Below are positions 1-7,193 of a stretch of 15,088 nt of DNA, one piece after another (the stretch's first letter is position 1; every line of letters starts with the position of its first letter). The notes below the pieces were generated by a model. That model was not told the DNA's origin. It saw nothing but the letters and a program-made list of their open reading frames with translations, and did no database searches. Source of the stretch: Treponema sp. UBA7590 (GTDB taxonomy: Bacteria > Spirochaetota > Spirochaetia > Treponematales > Treponemataceae); the NCBI GenBank assembly GCA_002478955.1, contig DLKK01000051.1:32158-47245 (forward strand), given 5' to 3'. Both the position numbers and the translations under genes were made by a program.

Positions 1-1
1 C

Positions 2-1036
2 CAGCTTATCTGTGTTCTTGCAGGTGGAGTCGGATTTCTTTTTCTTTCTTTGATTCCAATTGAAAAAATCCGGAAAACAATTCCGCTGATTTTGTTTATC
101 ACGATTATCTTGTGCATCTGCACATATATAAAGCCTCTTTCTGTTGAACGGAACGGTGCTCGCCGCTGGCTGAAAATTCCTTTTGGCGGATTTACGCTCC
201 AGACTTCAGAAGTTGTAAAATTCACTCTTGTTATTTTTCTTGCTAATTTTTTTGACAAATATTCTGCAAAATCTGAAGATGAGGAAAAAAGTGTTTTTGG
301 CGCGGTTGCAGTAATGCTTCTTCTGGTCGGATTTGTTCTTACGCAGAAAGATTTTTCTACTTCGGTATTTTTGTATCTTTTTGCGTGCGGAATGTTCTGG
401 TGTTGCCATGTGAAAGTGCGCTGGTTCTGGTTTGTCTCGTTTCTGGTTGCGCTTTTCTTTGTTTTCTATGTTTTAAATGAGTCTTACCGGATTGACCGAA
501 TCATTGCGTTTTTGAACCCGGATGAAGATTTGGCGAATTCAAATTATCAGGCGATGAGCTCAAAGCGTGCAATCAGCGCGGGCGGATTTTGGGGCGCGGG
601 AATTGGTTCGAGCCTTGTCCAGAGCAACAAAATTCCAGAGGTTCAGACTGACTATATCTTTGCTTCTTGGGCAGAGGCGATGGGACTTATCGGCGTTATA
701 ATTTATTTTCTTGTTCTTGCATTTTTTGCGTTCAGAGGGCTGAAAATCGCTTTTGAGTGCAATAACCGTTTTGCTTCCTATGCGTCGTTCGGCTATATCT
801 CGATGATTATTCTTCAGTCACTGATGAATATTGCTGTTGTCGGCGGCGCTTTGCCTTCCACAGGAATTCCTCTTCCGTTTTTTTCTTCGGGAGGTTCTTC
901 CATAATAATTACGCTTTGCATGTGCGGATTTGTTGTTAATGCTTCACGCTGTAATTCCGAAAATGAATATGTAAAGACTATGAATGAAAGTTTTGTAAAA
1001 GTTGATTCAATAAGCGGAGTTGATGTGTATGAGTGA
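2..1036 (+). CDS. ftsW: FtsW-type SEDS peptidoglycan glycosyltransferase, 5' partial
   Basis: This is the septal SEDS-family polytopic membrane protein that polymerises lipid II during division. The frame is open back to the window edge with no credible start. The TTG at 50 is only an internal codon, so the N-terminus is missing and about 344 residues are visible. Family marks are the segment reading NGARRWL, the loop IPEVQTDYIFA (about nt 630-665) containing the conserved Asp of the large extracytoplasmic loop, and TGIPLPFFSSGGSS near the C-terminus (equivalent to the usual LPLISYGGSS). Many hydrophobic helices are evident. The usual AEELG after the TDYIFA motif reads AEAMG here. Its stop overlaps the ftsQ start. 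SEDS proteins also include RodA and SpoVE; the ftsQ-ftsA-ftsZ neighbours make FtsW the best reading. Confidence 0.93.
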   Translation, partial: QLICVLAGGVGFLFLSLIPIEKIRKTIPLILFITIILCICTYIKPLSVERNGARRWLKIPFGGFTLQTSEVVKFTLVIFLANFFDKYSAKSEDEEKSVFGAVAVMLLLVGFVLTQKDFSTSVFLYLFACGMFWCCHVKVRWFWFVSFLVALFFVFYVLNESYRIDRIIAFLNPDEDLANSNYQAMSSKRAISAGGFWGAGIGSSLVQSNKIPEVQTDYIFASWAEAMGLIGVIIYFLVLAFFAFRGLKIAFECNNRFASYASFGYISMIILQSLMNIAVVGGALPSTGIPLPFFSSGGSSIIITLCMCGFVVNASRCNSENEYVKTMNESFVKVDSISGVDVYE

Positions 1037-1877
1037 CATTAGCATTTTGTTCGATTCTGAAGAAGAAAATGAAAGTTTCTCGTTTTCAGATGGGACTTTT
1101 AAATCAAATTCCAAAAAAACGGAAGATAAGACTGTAAAGGCAATAAAAATAATCATGGCAATTCTTGTTGTTTTTGGAATTCTTGAATTTGGATTTTACA
1201 ATTTTATCCGGCCATGCCTTAATTACCCGAAAGTTTCTGTTGATGGGAATATGAATTATAGCTCCGCGGAAATTGTGGAAATGCTTCGTCCTATGAATGC
1301 AAAAAACTGGTTTGGATTCAGTGCTGAATCTGCCGCCTCAATAATTTCCTCTGCAAGCGGAATTGATTCTGTTACAGTGCGAAAAGTTTTCCCGGATAAA
1401 ATTTACATAAATGTGTTTGAACGCCAGCCGGTCGCAATGACTTTTATAAATCAGAATGGCAGAAGCCTTGCGGTTCAGATTGACAAGACAGGCGTGCTTT
1501 TTCCGGAACATTCACTTGATTCTGTTGATATTTCTACTGTTCCGATTGTTTCCGGGCTTCCTGTTGAGCATTTGACAGAAGGAATGAGAATTCCTCAGAA
1601 ATATAGGACACTTATCGAGCAGATTTCCGCGATTCGCCAGATGGGTCAAAAATATTTTGCCGCAATCTCTGAAATTTGCGTTATTCCGAAAGAGTATGGA
1701 AACTATGAGCTTATGCTTATTCCAGAAGGCTCTAAAATCAAAGTTCTTACTGACCGAACATTGAATGAAGAGGCGTTAAAGTATATGATGGTAGCATTGG
1801 ACGTTGTCAATTCTATTGATTCAAATGTCTCTGAAATCGATTTGCGCTACGGTGCTGTTTCGTATAGAAAACGTTGA
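1029..1877 (+). CDS. ftsQ: Cell division protein FtsQ/DivIB, POTRA domain
   Basis: FtsQ is a bitopic inner-membrane division protein that links the septal synthase (FtsW/FtsI) to FtsB and FtsL. From the chosen start it has 282 residues: an acidic and Ser-rich cytoplasmic tail (1-37), one membrane segment (about 38-60), a POTRA domain (about 67-140, beginning YPKVSVDGN and ending in a VFERQPVA-like strand), then the periplasmic beta domain. The start is ATG at 1029, 9 nt after GGAG (1016-1019); the ATG at 1023 and TTG at 1020 are too close to it. The gene overlaps the ftsW stop by 8 nt, which suggests translational coupling. Sequence identity across this family is always low, so the call rests on topology, POTRA and position between ftsW and ftsA. 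Confidence 0.9.
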   Translation: MSDISILFDSEEENESFSFSDGTFKSNSKKTEDKTVKAIKIIMAILVVFGILEFGFYNFIRPCLNYPKVSVDGNMNYSSAEIVEMLRPMNAKNWFGFSAESAASIISSASGIDSVTVRKVFPDKIYINVFERQPVAMTFINQNGRSLAVQIDKTGVLFPEHSLDSVDISTVPIVSGLPVEHLTEGMRIPQKYRTLIEQISAIRQMGQKYFAAISEICVIPKEYGNYELMLIPEGSKIKVLTDRTLNEEALKYMMVALDVVNSIDSNVSEIDLRYGAVSYRKR

Positions 1878-1898
1878 CAAACGGGTGGATTAGAGCAG

Positions 1899-3146
1899 AT
1901 GATAGTTGGCCTTGATATTGGAACCAGCAACATAAGAGTTGCGATTGGCGAAATAGACGAAGAAACTAAAAAACTCAAAATTGCAGGAACTTCCTGTGAG
2001 AAATCAGCAGGACTGCGAAACGGAAATATTGTAAACATTGAGGCTGCTTCCAGCGCAATTCGTACGGCCATAGAAGAAGCTGAGCAGAATGCCGGTGTTG
2101 ATGTGCATTCTTGTTTTACCGCGATTGGCGGCGAGCAGATTGAAGGAATAAATTCAACAGGAAAAGTTGCGGTTTCAACAAAAGGCAAATCTTCGCGCGA
2201 AATTTCACAGGATGACATTCAGCGCGTCCGTGATTGTGCCCAGGCGGTTCAAATTTCATTGGACCGCGAAATGCTGCACGTAATCACCCAGGATTATACA
2301 GTTGACCACGTAAGCGGAATAAAAGACCCGATGCATAGGCTTGGGGTTTGCCTTGAATCTTCTGTGCATATTGTTACGGCTTCAAAGACGACAATCCAGA
2401 ATATTCAGAAATGCATTAATCGCGCCGGATATGAAATGGACGGTGTCATTCTGAAAACGCTTGCCTCTGCGCAGACTGTTGCCACTGAAGATGAGATGGA
2501 ACTTGGTTCAATTCTGATTGATCTTGGCGCAGGAACAACAGATTTTTTTGTTCTTGTCAATGGCGCGCCGATATGTACGGCTTCTATCCCTGTAGGCGGA
2601 AATCTTGTTACAAATGATATTGCGATTGTTGAGGGAATAAATGTTGCCGAGGCGGAAAGAATCAAACTTGAGGCAGGCTGTTGCTGGGCTGAAAATGTTG
2701 ATCCTTCCAGAACTGTGATTATAAACGGAATCGGCGGACAGCCACCGCGTGAGGTAAAGCAGTCTGAAATCTGCGACATAATCTCCGCGCGCATCCGCGA
2801 GATTTTTAATATGGTTCTGAACAAGATTATTGATATGACAAGCGTTGTTCAGCTTAGCGGGAATATAATTCTTACCGGTGGTGGAGCGAATCTTGACGGA
2901 ATAATCGAGATTGCACAGGAAGTTTTTGAGACATCAGCTGTAAGAATCGGTTTTCCTGAAAAACTTGGCGGAATTGAGGAAGATTACGACGGTCCTGAGT
3001 GGGCAACAGTAATCGGACTTGTAAAATTCTGCAACGAACAGATTTCTCAGCATCCGGACAGAAAAACAAAAAAAATGCTGAAGCTTAACAAAGAAAAAAA
3101 TAAATCGGAAAATAAATTTATAAAAATACTAAAATCTTTATTCTAA
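1899..3146 (+). CDS. ftsA: Cell division protein FtsA (actin-like membrane tether)
   Basis: FtsA is an actin-fold ATPase that anchors FtsZ filaments to the membrane and recruits later division proteins. Visible motifs are phosphate-1 (GLDIGTSN, residues about 4-11), phosphate-2 (LIDLGAGTTDF, about 206-216), the adenosine motif (ILTGGGANLDG, about 324-334), and the family-specific SHS2/1C region between. The C-terminus (NKFIKILKSLF) is a Lys-rich linker plus a short amphipathic helix, the membrane-targeting element of FtsA. The 415-residue length is normal. It begins at ATG 1899, with GGGTGG (1883-1888) or AGAG (1892-1895) as weak ribosome-binding candidates, 21 nt after ftsQ. The last 80 nt are strongly A-rich. 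Confidence 0.96.
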   Translation: MIVGLDIGTSNIRVAIGEIDEETKKLKIAGTSCEKSAGLRNGNIVNIEAASSAIRTAIEEAEQNAGVDVHSCFTAIGGEQIEGINSTGKVAVSTKGKSSREISQDDIQRVRDCAQAVQISLDREMLHVITQDYTVDHVSGIKDPMHRLGVCLESSVHIVTASKTTIQNIQKCINRAGYEMDGVILKTLASAQTVATEDEMELGSILIDLGAGTTDFFVLVNGAPICTASIPVGGNLVTNDIAIVEGINVAEAERIKLEAGCCWAENVDPSRTVIINGIGGQPPREVKQSEICDIISARIREIFNMVLNKIIDMTSVVQLSGNIILTGGGANLDGIIEIAQEVFETSAVRIGFPEKLGGIEEDYDGPEWATVIGLVKFCNEQISQHPDRKTKKMLKLNKEKNKSENKFIKILKSLF

Positions 3147-3167
3147 AAGTGGGGTTGGGAGGAATTT

Positions 3168-4469
3168 ATGATGGAAGTAGAAGTTGTTAATGGTGAAGGT
3201 TCTGATTTGTCAGACGTTTCCCCAACAATAATCAAGGTGATTGGATGTGGCGGAGGTGGTTCAAATGCTGTAAACCGCATGATTGAGGCAAATATAAAAG
3301 GTGTTGAATTTATTGCCTTGAACACAGATAAGCAGGCTCTAGGACGTTCAAAAGCTGCGTCTCGTCTTGCAATCGGTCAGAAGCTTACACAGGGACTTGG
3401 TGCCGGTGGCGATCCGGAAATCGGGGAAAAGGCTGCCCAGGAAGACAAAGATAAAATCTCAAATATTTTAAAAGGTGCAAATATGGTTTTTGTTACTGCC
3501 GGAATGGGCGGAGGAACAGGAACTGGTTCAGCCCCGATTGTAGCTTCCATCGCAAAAGAAATGGGCGCACTTACAATCGGTGTTGTTACAACTCCTTTTG
3601 CACGTGAAGGAAAACAGCGAATGCAGCTTGCCATGGAGGGGATTAAACGCCTTCGGGAAGCTGTTGACTCTGTGATTGTTATTCCTAACGAAAAAATCGT
3701 AAAAGTTTTTGGTGAAAACATTTCTTATATTGAGCAATACCGGCTTGCAGATGATATTCTTCGTCAGGGAATTGAAGGAATGTCGCGCATAATCACGGAT
3801 TACAGCTATCCGAACATTGACTTTGCAGATGTAAGGGCTGCGATGAAAGGTCAAGGTGCTGCGATTTTCGGAATTGGTGAGGCGAGCGGCGAAAACCGTG
3901 CTGTTGAAGCCGCCTCAAAAGCGATAAATAATCCTTTGCTGGAAGATTTCAGTTTTGATGGCGCAAAGCATTTTGTTATTCAGGTAAGGGCTTCCCAGAA
4001 TTTCAGCCAGAAAGAACTTGACGAGATTTCAAACATCGTGTGCGCTTCTGCAAGCCCGAACTACAGCCTGAAGGACGGAATTGTCCCGGATGACAACATG
4101 GGCGACGCAATCAGCGTTACTGTCATTGCCACAGGCTTCAATAATTCAGCAGTTCCAGGAATTGAACCGGAAGAAACTTGTGAACCGCAGTCAGAAGCTC
4201 CAGCTACAGATTCAAATTTTGTCTCTGCGGATGAATTTGCGAGTCTTCTTGGCGGAAAAACTTCTTCCCCGGCGTATACAGACACTCCGAATCTTTTTGA
4301 CGTGTCAGAGGAAAAAACTGAGGAAAAACAGAATATTCCGCTGACTGCGCAGGGAACCTTCAAGCCAGTTGGAGCACGCAATACAGAACAGCATCCGGCT
4401 CCAAAATCAGATGATCTTTCTGTTCCTGCATATTTAAGAAACAGAACAATTAACCTTAGACGAAAATAA
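3168..4469 (+). CDS. ftsZ: Cell division GTPase FtsZ
   Basis: FtsZ is the tubulin-like GTPase that forms the Z ring. It shows GCGGGGSNAVNRM (about residues 27-38), the tubulin signature GGGTGTGSAPIV (114-125), and the T7 synergy-loop motif NIDFADV (216-222, with N216 and D218, plus D221), which completes GTP hydrolysis across subunits. After the core (about residue 320) comes a Pro/Glu/Thr/Ser-rich disordered linker, then the conserved tail VPAYLRNR (419-426) that binds FtsA and other tethers, and a basic end (NLRRK). At 433 residues it is slightly longer than common FtsZ because of the linker. GGGAGG at 3157-3162 serves either ATG 3168 (5 nt) or ATG 3171 (8 nt); the first is given. It lies 21 nt after ftsA. 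Confidence 0.98.
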   Translation: MMEVEVVNGEGSDLSDVSPTIIKVIGCGGGGSNAVNRMIEANIKGVEFIALNTDKQALGRSKAASRLAIGQKLTQGLGAGGDPEIGEKAAQEDKDKISNILKGANMVFVTAGMGGGTGTGSAPIVASIAKEMGALTIGVVTTPFAREGKQRMQLAMEGIKRLREAVDSVIVIPNEKIVKVFGENISYIEQYRLADDILRQGIEGMSRIITDYSYPNIDFADVRAAMKGQGAAIFGIGEASGENRAVEAASKAINNPLLEDFSFDGAKHFVIQVRASQNFSQKELDEISNIVCASASPNYSLKDGIVPDDNMGDAISVTVIATGFNNSAVPGIEPEETCEPQSEAPATDSNFVSADEFASLLGGKTSSPAYTDTPNLFDVSEEKTEEKQNIPLTAQGTFKPVGARNTEQHPAPKSDDLSVPAYLRNRTINLRRK

Positions 4470-5393
4470 TTGGATTTGTCCGAAGAAAAACTGCAGAATT
4501 TTTTGGCAAGATTCCATACAGATTTACTTCTGGTGGAACGCTTGTCAAAAGAATCTGCGGAAACTTATCGCTATGAAGCTGAAATTTTTTTGCACTGGCT
4601 CCAGAAAAATAAGATAAAGCTTGCGGATGTTACAGTTCAGAACCTTGTGTATTTTCTTGCATGGCGGAAAACAACAGATCATGCGCCTCTTACGCTTTCA
4701 AAAGATATTTCTTCTTTGCGTGCTTTTGGAAGCTATGTTGAGCGGATGGGAATCTGGCAGGAAAATCTTGCGCTTCTGATAGAACGACCGAAGGCTTCCC
4801 GTTCATTGCCGCGCGTTCTTTCTATTCAGCAGGTTGAAAAAATCCTTTCCGCGATTGATGATTCCACAAAGGTCGGAAAACGTGACAGCGCGCTTTTTGA
4901 GCTTATTTATTCGTGCGGACTTAGAATCAGCGAGGCGTGCGGACTTCTTATGGAAAACCTTCATTTGAATGAACATCTTGTTCTAGTTCACGGAAAAGGA
5001 GACAAGGAGCGGATTGTACCTTTTGGTGAAACCGCAAAAAATAAGCTTGAGGAATATCTATTCAACGCGCGCCCTAGACTTGTTGGAAATAAAGTTGTTC
5101 CAGAAGTTTTTGTAAATTACCGTGGTGAACCGATTTCAAGAAAAGGTGTCTGGAAAAAATTCAAGGAACTGAATATTCTTGCTGGAATTGACGCGAAAGT
5201 CCACACATTGCGGCATTCGTTTGCGACGCATCTTCTTGCCGGCGGTGCGGACTTGCGTTCTGTTCAGGAACTTTTAGGGCATTCAGATCTTGCTACTACA
5301 CAGATTTATACGCATGTTGACGATAAAGAACTTTCGTCATATCATCAGAAGTACTTTCCCGGTCATCATAAAGAATCCACGGAGGAAAAATGA
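4470..5393 (+). CDS. xerD: Tyrosine site-specific recombinase, XerD/XerC family (first copy)
   Basis: A Xer recombinase resolves chromosome dimers at dif together with its partner. From TTG 4470 it has 307 residues: an N-terminal SAM-like core-binding domain (about 1-105) and a C-terminal catalytic domain (about 115-300). All six catalytic residues are present: R152, K176 (HGKGDKE), H245 and R248 (HTLRHSFATH), H271 (LLGHS) and Y280 (QIYTHV), with the spacing of E. coli XerD. The start codon abuts the ftsZ TAA with zero spacing and has no strong Shine-Dalgarno, so reinitiation or coupling is likely. A later TTG or GTG start would cut the core-binding domain. The name xerD is assigned because the second copy at 9313 has the CodV/XerC context; the two names could be swapped. 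Confidence 0.85.
   Translation: MDLSEEKLQNFLARFHTDLLLVERLSKESAETYRYEAEIFLHWLQKNKIKLADVTVQNLVYFLAWRKTTDHAPLTLSKDISSLRAFGSYVERMGIWQENLALLIERPKASRSLPRVLSIQQVEKILSAIDDSTKVGKRDSALFELIYSCGLRISEACGLLMENLHLNEHLVLVHGKGDKERIVPFGETAKNKLEEYLFNARPRLVGNKVVPEVFVNYRGEPISRKGVWKKFKELNILAGIDAKVHTLRHSFATHLLAGGADLRSVQELLGHSDLATTQIYTHVDDKELSSYHQKYFPGHHKESTEEK
5265..5285 (+). repeat. 21-bp perfect direct repeat, copy 1 (inside xerD)
   Basis: This stretch begins CAGGAACTTTTAGGG and is identical over 21 bp to 10117-10137 in the second Xer gene, 4.85 kb away and in the same frame. It encodes QELLGHS, which includes the catalytic His. The protein conservation is expected of paralogues; the identical synonymous codons, including TTA and GGG, are less so. 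Confidence 0.9.
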
Positions 5394-6133
5394 AAAAAAA
5401 TCTTGTTTTATTAAAGCTGTTCTGTTCAGCCCTGATTTTGTCTGCGTTTTTTTGCAGCTGTAACTATTCAAACAAATCTTTGCTGCAGAAACGTCTTCAG
5501 AATATGGAGAAATATTCTGGAAACCCCGGAAACATCGAGGAAATAAAAAAAGGCATTGAAAAATATGATTCAGAGGCTCAGGAACTTGTTGAAAAAAATG
5601 CAAAAATCGGAATCTGGTACAAAATTCTTGGAACCCGTTATCTTGACAAGAAAATGTACGGAAAAGCGCTGGAAAGTTTTCAGAAAGCGCTGGAATTCTA
5701 TCCTGAAAACCCGAACCTTTATTATTATGTGGGCGTCTCTGCCGCATTTGTAAGCCATTCCGCGTTGGATTTCAGTGGCCGTGGAGAAACAGACTCTAAG
5801 ATGAACTATCTTAGACTTTCAGAAAATGCGTTCAAGCAGGCTCTTGCTATTGATGAGCGTTATTCAAAGGCTCTTTATTCGCTTGGAGTTCTTTATGTCT
5901 ACGATTTGGATGACGGCGAGCAGGCTGTAAAATATCTTGAGCGCTATGTTGACATTGAAAAACGCGACACAGATGGAATGATGGTTCTTGCAAGCGCATA
6001 TTACATGACTTCCCAGTTTGAAAAAGCAGCGGAAATGTACGATAAAATCATTTCAATCACAAAATCAGCCGAACGCAAGGCAGATGCAGAATCTAAAAAA
6101 AAGGTGGTGCTTGACGCAATTTATGGAGCTTAA
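5390..6133 (+). CDS. TPR-repeat lipoprotein, function unknown
   Basis: I do not recognise a named family. The 247-residue protein has a lipoprotein-type signal: KK at 2-3, a hydrophobic stretch 5-21, and Cys22/Cys24, with FCSC (Cys24 preceded by Ser) the more plausible modification site under the loose spirochaetal lipobox. The mature part is helical with about four tetratricopeptide repeats, clearest at 73-106 (ending ALESFQKALEFYPENP), 140-157 with 158-191, and 194-227 (EKAAEMYDKI). TPRs are protein-binding scaffolds. It resembles BamD or Pal-associated TPR lipoproteins only in this general way, and nothing here shows a beta-barrel assembly role. GGAGG (5381-5385) precedes the ATG, which overlaps the xerD stop as ATGA, so expression is coupled. 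An envelope role linked to division or flagella is a guess from position. Confidence 0.85.
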   Translation: MKKNLVLLKLFCSALILSAFFCSCNYSNKSLLQKRLQNMEKYSGNPGNIEEIKKGIEKYDSEAQELVEKNAKIGIWYKILGTRYLDKKMYGKALESFQKALEFYPENPNLYYYVGVSAAFVSHSALDFSGRGETDSKMNYLRLSENAFKQALAIDERYSKALYSLGVLYVYDLDDGEQAVKYLERYVDIEKRDTDGMMVLASAYYMTSQFEKAAEMYDKIISITKSAERKADAESKKKVVLDAIYGA

Positions 6134-7160
6134 TCAGAAAAATCAGATTTTATTGATTTCTCTGGCAAGAATTACCTTTCTTTCTTTGGCAGAAAAACTA
6201 AATTTATTGAAAAAACTTGACAGTTTTAATGACCTTGCATTACTGTCTTTAACAGACTTATCTGAAATTTGCGGAAGGTCGCTTAAAAAAGCATCTTGGG
6301 ATGGTGCTGAAAATCTTAGGGCCGCAAAAAGGGAAGAATCTGTTCTTCGCGCAAAAAATATCCGGACTGTGTTTTATACATCTGCCGAATATCCTGCGCT
6401 TCTTAGGGAAAGTGTAAACGCTCCGTTTGCATTGTTCTGCAGGGGGAACGTTTCGTGCCTTTCAGGAAAAACAGTTTCTGTTGTGGGAACACGGAGAATT
6501 GCGCCCGAAGCAAGAAAAGCTGCCGTTCAATTTGCAAAAGACGCCGCAAAAGACGGTGTTACTGTTGTGAGCGGACTTGCCTGCGGAGTGGATTCGGCAG
6601 CGCATACAGGTGCGGTTGCGGCTAATTTAGAGGCAGAAGATTCTTCCTTGCTTGGAAAAACTTGTGCGGTTCTGCCATGCGGAATTGATACGGTTGTTCC
6701 TTATGCAAACAGAAAAATTGCCGAAAATATCCTGGAGTCTGGTGGAGTAATTGTCAGCGAGTATGTTCCTGGTGTTCCTGCGGAACGCTGGCGTTTTGTG
6801 CAAAGAAACAGGATTGTCGCGGCATTGTCGCCGGCAACTCTTGTTGTTCAGGCTCCGAGCGGAAGTGGTGCCTTGATAACAGCTGATTTTGCGCTTGAAT
6901 GCGGTCGGGATGTGCTGTTCCACAAAGCGGCTTTTTCTGAGAATGCTTCTGTTGTAAGAGATTTTGCGGAATCAGAGCTACAGACACGTTTTGCCTTGGG
7001 AAAAGCGAGCAGAACAAAACTTGAAAATACGCCTGAAAAATATCTTGAGGCAGGTGCGCCTGTCATAGAAAATTATCAGGATTTCTGCAGGTGCATGACA
7101 GAAATGCCAGGCACGCATAGATATGCAAATGGAGAAAATATGCAGCTTGAACTGATTTAG
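6123..7160 (+). CDS. dprA: DNA-processing protein DprA/Smf
   Basis: DprA binds incoming single-stranded DNA and loads RecA in transformation; many non-competent bacteria keep it. From ATG 6123 it has 345 residues: a helical N-terminal region (about 1-100), then a Rossmann-like core with VVGTRR (120-125), SGLACGVDSAAH (150-161), PCGID (185-189), QRNRIVAALS (227-236) and SGALITA (248-254). There is an extra ~10-residue segment after the SAAHTGA motif. After GRDVLF the usual VPG is missing and about 40 non-conserved residues precede YLEAGAPVIENYQDF. No clear C-terminal winged helix is seen. The start overlaps the lipoprotein stop by 11 nt; the GGTGG at 6103-6107 is 15 nt away, so TTG 6111 is an alternative. 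The frame is open back to 6018, but that part is a shadow of the lipoprotein gene. Confidence 0.92.
   Translation: MELNQKNQILLISLARITFLSLAEKLNLLKKLDSFNDLALLSLTDLSEICGRSLKKASWDGAENLRAAKREESVLRAKNIRTVFYTSAEYPALLRESVNAPFALFCRGNVSCLSGKTVSVVGTRRIAPEARKAAVQFAKDAAKDGVTVVSGLACGVDSAAHTGAVAANLEAEDSSLLGKTCAVLPCGIDTVVPYANRKIAENILESGGVIVSEYVPGVPAERWRFVQRNRIVAALSPATLVVQAPSGSGALITADFALECGRDVLFHKAAFSENASVVRDFAESELQTRFALGKASRTKLENTPEKYLEAGAPVIENYQDFCRCMTEMPGTHRYANGENMQLELI
6132..6158 (+). repeat. Imperfect hairpin at the start of dprA
   Basis: The arms 6132-6143 and 6147-6158 (AATCAGAAAAAT and ATTTTATTGATT) pair over 10 Watson-Crick pairs plus one G-U and one mismatch around a 3-nt loop. The hairpin lies just after the lipoprotein stop, over codons 4-12 of dprA. 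It is AT-rich and lacks a T-run, so it is not a convincing terminator; it could slow dprA translation or be chance. Confidence 0.3.
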
Positions 7161-7193
7161 TTCCGCTGCAAAATACAGCATTGTGAGGATTTT

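Noticed and set aside
3528..3854. Minus-strand open frames within ftsZ, ftsA and dprA
   Set aside because: These are composition-driven shadows of well-supported genes, with no motifs or start signals.
6095..6102. A8 run at the end of the lipoprotein gene as a programmed frameshift to a lipoprotein-DprA fusion
   Set aside because: The needed shift (+1 or -2) is not typical at a plain A8, and no slippery motif or stimulatory structure of known type is seen.
6018..6122. Upstream extension of dprA into the lipoprotein gene
   Set aside because: The added residues are a frame shadow of the TPR gene, unlike DprA; the overlap would be over 100 nt.
7161..7193. GCTG/CAGC hairpin between dprA and topA as a terminator
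   Set aside because: The stem is only 4 bp and no T-run follows.
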